A stretch of 64,000 bases of DNA from Mesostigma viride (Eukaryota > Streptophyta > Mesostigmatophyceae > Mesostigmatales > Mesostigmataceae): contig RPFO01000175.1 of NCBI GenBank assembly GCA_009746045.1, positions 2,080,898-2,144,897 on the forward strand, given 5' to 3'. Shown here piece by piece: positions 55,168-64,000 of this stretch. Both the position numbers and the translations under genes were made by a program. Position 1 is the stretch's first letter, and each line of letters starts with the position of its first letter. Below the pieces are notes generated by a model. That model saw only the letters and a list, made by a program, of their open reading frames with translations. It did not search any database and was not told where the DNA came from.

Positions 55168-56239
55168 AGACCCACACCATCACCGTCGCTAGCCATGGTG
55201 CCTGGATGTCAATTGTGCTACGATTAAATGTTAGGTGCCAGATGCGCGCCCTTGTTGGCAGACAACATAACTTCGTCACCTAATTCCTTGTCCTTCGTCT
55301 CCTAGTCTGACACGCAGCAATCTGCAGCAATGCACGTAAAAGTACAGTCGTACACGGCTAGCTTGGCACCTGCATGCCCGTTAATTTGTCGCGGAGTTAC
55401 AGGTCGCCTCAGTCTAGTTCCGGCTCCACGTGCCGTCCAAAATGATGCCAGAAGCTACTTCGAACACGGTTCATACGCAAAAATACGCAAAAAATACGCA
55501 ATACGCAAAAAATATGCAAAAAATACGCCGTGCGTATTTTTTTTGCCCATTTTAATACGCAAATCTTGCTTATGGCGTATAATACGCATCGTACGGCGTA
55601 TTATACGCCGTATGCCTGTACACTGGTGAGGACAAAACGTCCCGGCCGGGCTGGGCGGGCTTGGTGCCAGCTTTAGTCTATCTGATGTGTCTACCTGATC
55701 TGAGCGGACCAGGTGCCCAGCTAGGCCCAGGCGCCTGTGCCTAAGAATGTGGGAAACATTATTAGGGCAAATCAGCGTACAAATCCTTACAACTAATGTG
55801 CAAAGGGGATATCAACCTTTATTGGGGGCCTTGCGCAGCATCTTGCATCTGGCGTTGCCGTCGATCGAGGCCGGTTTCTCCAGCTCCTGCGTCACAGCGT
55901 CAGTGTCCAGGTCTCGGCGCCGTACAGTAGGTCAGGGCCGTCAGAGTGACGACCTTGAAGAGCCGGTCATGCTTGACGATGACCGGGGTAGGACGGGGTT
56001 GCTCCACCAGCGGCGGTGCATGGTCGCGATCATGGAGTTGCGCCCGCGCCATGCCTGTATCCGTGTCATATCAGGTCGGTCCTCGTAGTCGGGAAGCCAA
56101 CTGGCAGCCGAGCAACTTGAAGCGGCCTGAAATAGGGTAATTGACCTCGGTGTCGTCTAAGAGGCGGAGTGTGAGCGGGGTCCCGCAGCCACTGCCCTGT
56201 GTCGTCAGCAAGGTGTTTCCAGGCTCAGTTAATGTATTT

Positions 56240-57010
56240 GTACCAAGAGTCTTTTTCCACACATTCAAGCAACATTTGGGCTCATCAGAGGCTGAAATCG
56301 GTTTTCTCTGAATATAGTTTAATTAACGCATGCGGGAAAGATAAGGCCGCCATGCCTTGGCCTGGATGTGGAAGGCTGTCTGCGACATGGGCTGACTAAT
56401 TCGATCCGTACAAAGGGTTTCCTGCTCGCCCGAATTTTCCTTGGATGACCCCGGCGGTTGTTTATAAGGGTCGGTGGCTATTAATTAGCGGTCCGAGAAA
56501 ATTAATTGTAGGTTTTATACGACTTGCTTGCAAAGATTCGTGTTTGGTTGCACCAGCTGAGGTTAGGTGGGGACTTGTAGGGTCGGCTGGTTGCTTAACG
56601 AATCTTTGGCTGATTTGGGTTCTTTAGTGAGTCGTGATTAATGATTGTATAGTGGATTCGGACCGGCCCAAGGGGTCGATGGGCGAGTTTTATGTTTGTC
56701 AGTCTTGGGAACCTTGTACAACTACCTGTACGGTTAACGCACTAGCCTGGGGGTGCGTGGCCACGTTGTTTGTAGTGGCGTTTTCAGCATTGTTCAGGCC
56801 GGCGTGTGACGCATGCCGGTGTTAATTAATTTAGGATGATGTCAGCTTGTGTGTCGGCGGGCCATGCCTTAAGCAAGCTAGGCAGGCAATGATCCGCAAT
56901 TGTTTCTTTCCCCTCCCTCCCACCCTGGAGGCTTCTTGCTTCCGCGTGCGGATTGAGAAACCTTAAGGCCACTGTTAACTGCTGCATTTGTGGCAGGGCT
57001 CCACTTACCC
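56240..57010 (+). repeat. Repeat R, copy 2 (empty target of the LINE at 2 kb)
   Basis: Matches 1783-2003, 3168-3480 and 4310-4410 in reverse complement. Around 56460 the sequence runs GGTTGTTTATAAGGGTCGGTG, where copy 1 has the LINE flanked by its 11-bp duplication. No ORF of its own is recognised. Confidence 0.65.
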
Positions 57011-57119
57011 TAAGCTCGTCTGGATTTGTACTAGAACACTACTACAAATTGAGATTTTTCAAACTTTGTTATTTAGGGCCTCTCGTAAGTCCAAAGCATG
57101 TAGGTTATTGTCCCAACAT

Positions 57120-57895
57120 GTTGTGACACCGTGACACCGTGACACCGTGACACCGTGACACCGTGACACCATAACGCTAGTATTTTACGATTTTGTATGG
57201 TGTCACAAGGTAATGTGGCGCCCATGGGGTTGCAACAATGATATTACATTGCCCAGAAGCACTGATTAACATGAGGTGACATTGTGACACCGTGACACCG
57301 TGACACCGTGACACGATGGCACCATAACGCTAGTATTTTACGATTTTGTATGGTGTCACAAGGTAATGTGGCGCCCATGGGGTTGCAACAATGATATTAC
57401 ATTGCCCAGAAGCACTGATTAACATGAGGTGACATTGTGACACCGTGACACCGTGACACCGTGACACCGTGACACCGTGACACCGTGACACCGTGACACC
57501 GTGACACGATGGCACCATAACGCTAGTATTTTACGATTTTGTATGGTGTCACAAGGTAATGTGGCGCCCATGGGGTTGCAACAATGATATTACATTGCCC
57601 AGAAGCACTGATTAACATGAGGTGACATTGTGACACCGTGACACCGTGACACCGTGACACCGTGACACCGTGACACCGTGACACCGTGACACGATGGCAC
57701 CATAACGCTAGTATTTTACGATTTTGTATGGTGTCACAAGGTAATGTGGCGCCCATGGGGTTGCAACAATGATATTACATTGCCCAGAAGCACTGATTAA
57801 CATGAGGTGACATTGTGACACCGTGACATCGTGACATTGTGACACCGTGACAGCATGATAGTGACAATATGACACGATAGCACTAGCATTTCATG
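57120..57895. repeat. Composite satellite: (GTGACACC)n blocks plus a conserved spacer
   Basis: Four units of about 170-220 bp. Each has a variable number of GTGACACC octamers followed by a nearly invariant spacer containing ACGCTAGTATTTTACGATTT, GGTAATGTGGCGCCCATGG and GATTAACATGAGGTGACATT. Unit length varies by octamer number. The same octamer borders the element at 62.8-64 kb. Confidence 0.9.
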
Positions 57896-58096
57896 ATTTT
57901 GTTGTTTAGTGCCACAAAGTATTAACGCAACATTAATGTATTATGCAACCATGTATAAATAAAAGAAAATTTATGAATATGATGGATGACCAATAATCCC
58001 TATTACATGGCCTAGCAAACTTGCATCTGCCAACTGTGTCTCTCTGCCTCTTTAATATCAAATGCAAGATAAAATAATGTATAAATTAGCTTAAAC

Positions 58097-59176
58097 TTAC
58101 CTGACAATGATTTGCATACAGCTTTCTTTAATGCAGAATCTGGTGCCAAGCAAATGCCGTATCAAAACCATACATGCCCAATCTAATATGAACCATAATA
58201 ATCGTGTTGCCCCGACTCGTCTACATCTTGCGAGTAGGGTGGCCTTTTCCGCGGTGGAGCCTGGGCATGTGCCAGGTTGTGGGGCCGGCCGGACGTGGGC
58301 GTTGTAGGCCCACGTCCCTTGCTCATCAAAATGACTATGACCCATGAAATGAGAATCCCTGGCTGCATAACCTCCTCCCTCATCATGATGTTGCCAGTCT
58401 TGCTCCCCGGCGGCCTTGGGGATTTGGGGCCTCGGCTTTGTCTTCCTTGGAGATCTCCTTAGAGGGGGGGCTGCGGCATAACGGTAAGTGCCGTCATTGT
58501 AATGCTGCACGGGCTCAGGGTTCTCAACGTAGGTGGTTTGTTGCAATGTGCCGCGACCTCAAGGCTGATGTGTATCAGCTGCCGACCCTTCGCCAGGCTG
58601 TGGATCGTACATGCCGGCATGGTATACATAAGCATTGGCCGCTTGCCTGCCAGCGGCAGTAGGCTGGGCATGCATTCCTTGGTCGTACGGCGCGTACACA
58701 CCGTGCTCGCCGTACGGTTCCCCCTCCCGATCCAGCTGCCTCGGCCCATCCATTGCGACTGCGCGCGCGCGTGGCTCTTGTTGACGGTGTGCTGGTTGCA
58801 GTCCTGTCACTTGGCCATGGGCCGCGCTGAAGCTTTCGCGTTGCCCCAACGCGGCAGGCGCAGCGGGCCGGCGAAGCTCCGTGCCAACGCCAGTGCTGGA
58901 GCTGGGTGCAGCACTTGCTGGGGTGGATGGCATTCTTCGTTGGTTCTCCAAAGCATTGACCCTCTCGGTCAGGGCCTTAACCTTGACGTACACGTGCGAT
59001 TTCTTATTCCCCCGCCCTTCATCACCTACGGGTGTCCCCGCATCAACTGCGCTCTCAGTCTCCTCCCCCGTTGGCCGTGCTACGCCCGTTCCATCGTCAT
59101 GCTCCGCACACAACGGTCTGAAAGTGCCAAAAAACAGCCTTATAACTCCTGTACGATGCAAATATTGTCGAAACAT
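58097..59176 (-). CDS. Hypothetical low-complexity protein, one in-frame UGA
   Basis: From ATG 59176 the frame is open for 205 codons to a TGA at 58559-58561, then continues in the same frame to 58097. The first part has a predicted coiled coil (KKSHVYVKVKALTERVNALE) followed by disordered Ala/Pro/Gln-rich sequence and Tyr/His-rich segments (PYGEHGVYAPYDQG). The part after the TGA has a basic SPRKTKPRPQIPK patch and HFMGHSHFDEQG. Composition is alike on both sides, so the TGA may be a mutation, a recoded codon or a missed intron. A hydrophobic tail (WFILDWACMVLI) may be intronic. No family is recognised; a Gag-like or host scaffold protein are both possible. Confidence 0.4.
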
Positions 59177-59399
59177 GCTAGATCTTGGTAGGTAGCATGT
59201 TCAGGACACCAGTAGAAGGATTGCAACTTTCCGGACTTACCGGACCTCAGCTGACCTATTTTTGGCATTTCTATTTTTAGCAGTTTTCCAGATTTTAATA
59301 TAAACAAATACATTCTAATATGCAAATAAAGAGTTCTTGACCTGGCTGTTTGCAAGTAAGTTGATACTCATGACTAATGACTGTACACAAGATCTGATG

Positions 59400-59930
59400 G
59401 TCATCCAACCGCATTTGGTAACAAAATGCCACCAAATGCTAGCAAAAATGTGCGTTTTTTGTATTTTTCATCACATTTCATTGCAGTTTCCATACAAGCT
59501 GTGCTCGGTTGAGGCTGGAAACTTGTAGGCATCTTAAACATCATTATTCTAGACATCCCACAAAAATTCAGGTCCATCATAGGGTATTTGATGTCAGTTT
59601 GCTCACAAATGTTACCAAAAATGCACGTTTTTCGTATTTTTCATCACATTCCATGGCAGTTTCCATACAAGATGTGCTCAGTTCAGGCTGGAAACTTGCA
59701 TGCATCTTTGCCATCATTATTTTAGACATTCCACAAAAATTCAGAACCATCAGAGGGTATTTGATGTCAGTTTGCTCACAAATGTTACCAAAAATGCACG
59801 TTTTTCGTATTTTTCATCACATTTCAGTGCAGTTTCCGTACAAGATGTGCTCTGTTGAGGCTGGAAACTTGCATGCATCTTAGCCATCATGATTTTAGAC
59901 ATTCCACAAAAATTCAGGCCGATCATGTTC
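59400..59930. repeat. Tandem repeat of about 173 bp, three units
   Basis: GCAGTTTCC recurs at about 59483, 59656 and 59829, with shared GCTGGAAACTTG, TTCCACAAAAATTCAG and GTATTTTTCATCACATT segments. Weakly coding-looking ORFs arise from the repeat. Confidence 0.9.
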
Positions 59931-60343
59931 TATTTGGTAGAGCTATCAATGCCATACCTGCCAGTTTCCATTACAAATTCTTACCCATGGATGCGAAACT
60001 GCCAGTGTGGAATATCAAGGAGACAATCTGGTCAACTCAAATAAGATGACTCACTAAAACATGGAAACCATTCACGAGTGATGTAAGACAACCCGTCCAG
60101 GAGACATACATAAAAGTTCATTGATATAGACACAGCTGACAATATGCACATGTGGCCATGTGGATGCTCACGCAATTTCTATTATAGGGAGGAGCTTGCT
60201 GAACATAATATTGGCAGCTGTCGCATGCATGGCTAGAAAGGTCATTTTACACGTGCACCCACAGCATGCCAAGTAATGTAGTTGCAAATTACTCAACACG
60301 CGGCATGGCGCTGATGCGTTTGCGCGCCCTCATCTCGGTATCG

Positions 60344-60520
60344 CTAGCTAGGAGGTAGTGGCACCTCCCTGCACAATCTCTGCCTGACCTTGTCAGCCTT
60401 CATGCACTGTGTCAACATGGACACCCCCACACCCTTGCCCTTGGCATCACAGCCAAGCTTTCGACGGTGGTTGGTGAAGCTCTTGGTGTCCTCCTTGCGC
60501 ATGTGGTGCATGTGCAAGTT
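60344..60520 (-). other. Possible coding exon next to a microsatellite
   Basis: The minus strand reads [40 protein letters not shown] and [15 protein letters not shown] to a TAG. Balanced, charged composition suggests real coding sequence. A CACTTAG just upstream could be an acceptor. Family unknown; may be the last exon of a host or transposon gene whose upstream part is separated by the microsatellite. Confidence 0.3.
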
Positions 60521-60622
60521 ACTAAGTGAGTGAGTGAGTGAGTGAGTGAGTGAGTGAGTGAGTGAGTGAGTGAGTGAGTGAGTGAGTGAGTGAGTGAGTG
60601 AGTGAGTGAGTGAGTGAGTGAG

Positions 60623-60690
<68 letters not shown>

Positions 60691-61830
60691 TGGTGGGTGG
60701 GTGGGTGGGTGGGTGGGTGGGTGGGTGGGTGGGTGGGTGGGTGGGTGGGTGGGTGGGTGGGTGGGTGGGTGGGTGGGTGGGTGGGTGGGTGGGTGGGTGG
60801 GTGGGTGGGTGGGTGGGTGGGTGGGTGGGTGGGTGGGTGGGTGGGTGGGTGGGTGGGTGGGTGGGTGGGTGGGTGGGTGGGTGGGTGGGTGGGTGGGTGG
60901 GTGGGTGGGTGGGTGGGTGGGTGGGTGGGTGGGTGGGTGGGTGGGTGGGTGGGTGGGTGGGTGGGTGGGTGGGTGGGTGGTGGGGGTGGGTGGGTGGGTG
61001 GTGGGGGTGGGGGGTGGGAGGGAGGGAGGGAGGGAGGGAGGGGGGAGGGAGGGAGGGAGGGAGGGAGGGAGGGAGGGAGGGAGGGAGGGAGGGAGGGAGG
61101 GAGGGAGGGAGGGAGGGAGGGAGGGAGGGAGGAGGGAGGGAGGGAGGGAGGGAGGGAGGGAGGGAGGGAGGGAGGGAGGGAGGGAGGAGGGAGGGAGGGA
61201 GGGAGGGAGGGAGGAGGGAGGGAGGGAGGGAGGGAGGGAGGGAGGGAGGGAGGGAGGGAGGGAGGGAGGGAGGGAGGGAGGAGGGAGGAGGGAGGGAGGG
61301 AGGGAGGGAGGAGGGAGGGAGGGAGGGAGGGAGGGAGGGAGGGAGGGAGGGAGGAGGGAGGGAGGGAGGGAGGGAGGGAGGGAGGGAGGGAGGGAGGGAG
61401 GGAGGGAGGGAGGGAGGGAGGGAGGGAGGGAGGAGGGAGGGAGGGAGGGAGGGAGGGAGGGAGGAGGGAGGGAGGGAGGAGGGAGGGAGGGAGGGAGAGG
61501 GAGGGAGGGAGGGAGGGAGGGAGGGAGGGAGGGAGGGAGGGAGGGAGGGAGGGAGGGAGGGAGGGAGGGAGGGAGGGAGGGAGGAGGGAGGGAGGAGGGA
61601 GGGAGGGAGGGAGGGAGGGAGGGAGGGAGGGAGGAGGAGGGAGGGAGGGAGGGAGGGAGGGAGGGAGGGAGGGAGGAGGGAGGGAGGGAGGGAGGGAGGG
61701 AGGGGAGGGAGGGAGGGAGGGAGGGAGGAGAGGGAGGGAGGGAGGGAGGGAGGGAGGGAGGGAGGGAGGGAGGGAGGGAGGGAGGGAGGGAGGAGGGAGG
61801 GAGGGAGGGAGGGAGGGAGGGAGGAAGGGA
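60521..61830. repeat. Chained microsatellites (GTGA)n-(GTGC)n-(GTGG)n-(GAGG)n, 1.3 kb
   Basis: Four tetranucleotide arrays follow each other: GTGA to about 60623, GTGC to about 60690, GGGT to about 61010, then GGGA to 61830 with occasional GGA units. Neighbouring arrays differ by one base per unit. The very long Gly/Arg/Val and Pro/Ser/Thr ORFs here are artefacts. Confidence 0.97.
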
Positions 61831-61837
61831 GTGGATC

Positions 61838-62310
61838 GGTCACTCACAGCAGTTTATTCCCACCCCAGCAGGGCCCCTCCCTCACATCCGGCTGCAAAAT
61901 CTGCTTGATGTCGCTTCTCTCTAGAATAAGCCGCACAGCCCTGATGCGAGCAAACGGCTCGCCATCATACTGTCGCTCACTGATGCTTTATACGCGCTTT
62001 CCGTAAGATGAAAACATGACGGAAAAGAGAGACTCGGGGAAAGGGGATACGGTGAAATACTTGTCTGCTACCGGCCGGGGTTTCAACAGCGAAGAAATTC
62101 GCACCTGAATGTGCACATACCACTCCGTCACGTCGACAACGGTCTTGCATCGCAATCGTTTCACAGACGCGGCAGCAAAAATTGCTGGCGGCATTGACAT
62201 GCTCGCCGCAGTTAACGAACGTGCGGAGGTCCGTTTTAGCCCCTGACGCCACGGCGTCTTTGATGCCAAGAACGCCTGCAAAAGACACGATATCGGGCAC
62301 AAAAGCACTT
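61838..62310 (-). pseudogene. Decayed gene fragment of unknown family
   Basis: The minus strand carries a shifting frame with VVDVTEWYVHIQVRISSLL and DKYFTVSPFPESLFSVMFSS, then an in-frame TAA, then SISERQYDGEPFARIRAVRL and [20 protein letters not shown] to a stop. Both sides look like real protein. The TAA and frame changes argue for a pseudogene. Another frame has CGEHVNAASNFCCRVCETIA. No family recognised. Confidence 0.35.
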
Positions 62311-62786
62311 AAAAACGGATTACGGGTCTGCGACGCCTGGCCCAGCCTAGAAATTGGATTAAAAATCGCGCCAGCTCGGTTAAAGCAAACTGAGCCGGTA
62401 ATGAAAAAAGTGCTTCGGTCAAGGCCTTAAAAACTAAAAAATGCGTCGGTTAGTGTCAAAAACCAGATGTTAGGGCGACTTTCATCGGGAAAATTTTTTG
62501 CTGCAGGTAGGTGGGGTCGAGAGAAAATCGGCGACAAAACAGGCACCCACCTGTGAATGACGCCAAAATGGAAGGACTCCGCAGAATTTGTGGCGAAAAA
62601 AAATAACGGCAAGTAATATATGACCCTAGGAGCATACACTAAAATTTCCAGCCTCGATACTGCCTTTTTATTCGCTAGCCATTCTTAGCTATCCTGACCA
62701 GAATGGCCGATGAATGGTTGATAATTTCCTCGGGGATTGAAAGGAAATACCTGCTGCACACCTTGTGACATCGGTTGTGACACCCA

Positions 62787-63071
62787 TGTCTCAACATGTT
62801 TGTAGTTGGTTTGTAGTTGGTGTCTCGGTGTCTCAGAAACTCGTGGTCCGCATTGAGTGGGTGTCACGGTGTCACGACATCTGATTGGCCCGGTTCAGAT
62901 TCGCCCCAAATTAAAAAAAAAAAAAAACGAATTAAAAAAAAATTTAAAAAAAAACGAATCTGAACCGGGCCAATCAGATGTCGTGACACCGTGACACCCA
63001 CTCAATGCGGACCACGAGTTTCTGAGACACCGAGACACCAACTACAAACCAACTACAAACATGTTGAGACA
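62787..63071. repeat. Perfect 117-bp inverted repeat with a 51-nt A/T loop
   Basis: Arms 62787-62903 and 62955-63071 are exact reverse complements by eye. The loop is mostly A runs. The arms contain TGTAGTTGG twice in a row and GGTGTCACGGTGTCACG, the octamer of the 57-kb satellite. It may be a foldback transposon end, an extruded hairpin, or a long hairpin RNA source. Confidence 0.9.
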
Positions 63072-63287
63072 CCGTGACACCGTGCGCTTTCACCCCGAAT
63101 TCACGAGAGCGGCAGCGATGGTGATCGCTGCCAAATGAGGTAACATGGGCTAAACAACTCGGGCAGACCGGGCTGGCGTGACATCCCGGTCTGCCATGTT
63201 TTATTCCCCCCCACACATGGCGTGGGGATCTACGTTTGCCATCTGCCAACGTAGAAATAGATGGGGAGGGGGGGGGACAAATGATGT

Positions 63288-63692
63288 TTGCAACATTGCC
63301 CAGTTGACATAGCCATGGCGAGACCCGGCGTTTTCATGGAGCCCAGTGCGGGGGCGCTGGGTTGGCAGGTTTTGGGAATGTTCTTCTTGCTATTACTCCT
63401 GGGCGTCGTCGTGTTCAATATGATGGCGAGGCGCGGGGTCCGGTTATCTGCAGCCGCCGTGTTGGCGAAATGCACCCAGGATTCGTCCTTGGCTGCGGCA
63501 CTTTGCAGGGACTGGGACTGTGGTTGTGGCCGCCATTGTTTGAGAAGCGTGCATTTCGAGGAGCTCAGGACGATGAGGACCGACATGTGGTCTAAGAAGC
63601 CTGCGGATCGGAAAGAGTTTATAAAGAACCAGCTTTTTCAGGCCGGCCAGCGAGAAACTGAAATCCCGGCAAGTGATTTCATGACAAAGTGA
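63288..63692 (+). CDS. Small protein: one membrane segment, Cys-x-Cys-x3-Cys motif
   Basis: 134 residues from ATG 63288 (a second ATG at 63315 is possible) to TGA. A hydrophobic helix (WQVLGMFFLLLLLGVVVFNM, about 26-45) is followed by a basic MARRGVR. A cysteine motif CGCGRHC then leads into a charged helix (MRTDMWSKKPADRKEFIKNQ). A C-x-C-x3-C motif followed by an R-x-F-I-type helix is common at the start of uncharacterised transposon proteins, but the membrane helix is not. It sits between inverted GTGACACC arrays at 63069-63085 and 63976-64000, so it may be the cargo of an element that runs off the window. Confidence 0.45.
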   Translation: MQHCPVDIAMARPGVFMEPSAGALGWQVLGMFFLLLLLGVVVFNMMARRGVRLSAAAVLAKCTQDSSLAAALCRDWDCGCGRHCLRSVHFEELRTMRTDMWSKKPADRKEFIKNQLFQAGQRETEIPASDFMTK

Positions 63693-63975
63693 TTTTGATG
63701 GTTGCTTGCATGCATATTAAGTGAGACAGCTATTCCTGGACGCATGGCGTGCCAACATATATAAGTTGTTACCAGATATTAATCACATGCCCTATTGAAG
63801 CGACGTTGGACCGCATAAACGAGGAATGGCTGAACTTGTCATGACCCGGCAAGGTACCTACACGCACAACAAGAATACATCAACATGAGACGATATATGG
63901 TGAGATGACCGAGATGTATGGAGAAATGAATGTCTCTACTAGGATTATTATGAAGGTGTATACGTGGTATTTGCG
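63693..63975. other. No further feature seen
   Basis: AT-rich sequence without ORF or repeat, between the small ORF and the terminal octamer array. Confidence 0.4.
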
Positions 63976-64000
63976 GTGTCACGGTGTCACGGTGTCACGG
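63976..64000 (-). repeat. (GGTGTCAC)n array at the window edge
   Basis: Three copies of the octamer in the orientation opposite to that at 63069-63085. Truncated by the end of the window. Confidence 0.8.

Larger units (their letters stand above)
52183..55625. mobile_element. hAT transposon, 3,443 bp, decayed
   Basis: The left end CAGTGTCACAGGCATACG and the right end, in reverse complement, CAGTGTACAGGCATACG differ by one base. The exact 8-bp target duplication GTGAGGAC is at 52175-52182 and 55626-55633. CGTATAATACGC palindromes crowd both ends. Inside, a region of about 400 bp (52485-52893) recurs at 53868-54273, and one of about 125 bp (53743-53868) recurs at 54309-54431, so the interior has been duplicated or has taken up another insertion. 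A transposase remnant is at 54868-55167. Confidence 0.9.
51708..56220 (-). mobile_element. LINE copy interrupted by a hAT element
   Basis: 51708-52182 and 55626-56220 together match, in order and on the minus strand, the LINE at 2.0-2.9 kb. Its (ATTA)n tail is at about 51708-51730. The middle is the 3.4-kb hAT insertion. ORF2 is frameshifted throughout, so the LINE is older than the copy at 2 kb. Confidence 0.8.

Noticed and set aside
60344-62006. Pro/Ser/Thr and Gly/Arg ORFs of 430-500 residues
   Set aside because: Translation of tetranucleotide arrays; only the short non-repeat segment at 60344-60520 might be coding.

Overview
This is a nuclear window from a eukaryote with a repeat-rich genome. 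Two host genes are split by GT-AG (and apparently GC-AG) introns. Around them lie LTR and non-LTR retrotransposons, hAT and piggyBac-like DNA transposons, satellites and very long microsatellites. High-GC coding regions set in AT-rich intergenic DNA, together with the protein families seen, suggest a green alga or a similar protist. That assignment is inference; no rRNA, organellar or other diagnostic marker is present.

Layout. 1-4.4 kb: LINE pieces inserted into an unclassified repeat (R). 5.5-6.5 kb: a 7-bp satellite. 7.3-21.2 kb, minus strand: an M18 aspartyl aminopeptidase (DNPEP-like) gene that I assembled from 13 exons. All five metal ligands are present and every splice junction keeps the frame. 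Its introns are full of minisatellites and of decayed copies of the neighbouring exon edges with their splice sites. 22.0-24.5 kb: a terminal-inverted-repeat (TIR) element. 25.1-29.0 kb, plus strand: a two-exon IGHMBP2/SMUBP-2-type superfamily 1 helicase with its R3H domain at the N-terminus.

30.9-36.8 kb, minus strand: a truncated Ty3/gypsy-type retrotransposon. It has Gag with a zinc knuckle and a protease-like region, then a complete DNMT3-like cytosine-5 DNA methyltransferase domain, then reverse transcriptase and the start of RNase H. A single in-frame UGA separates Gag-Pro from the methyltransferase, and a frame change separates the methyltransferase from RT. This methyltransferase-carrying retroelement is the strongest candidate for an unusual system in the window.

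38-57 kb: nested mobile DNA. LINE-derived elements that carry only an ORF1 fragment before a 3' hairpin and an ATTA-rich tail; one is split by a piggyBac-like insertion with TTAA duplications. A LINE split by a 3.4-kb hAT element, and a second, 974-bp hAT element; both hAT elements have exact 8-bp target duplications. 43.4-44.1 and 60.5-61.8 kb: long chained microsatellites. 57.1-57.9 and 62.8-64 kb: arrays of an 8-bp motif (GTGACACC), a perfect 117-bp inverted repeat, and a small membrane/cysteine-motif ORF that may belong to an element running off the right edge.

The two host genes appear unrelated in function. What links them is how their introns seem to grow: both contain duplicated exon-end plus splice-donor segments.
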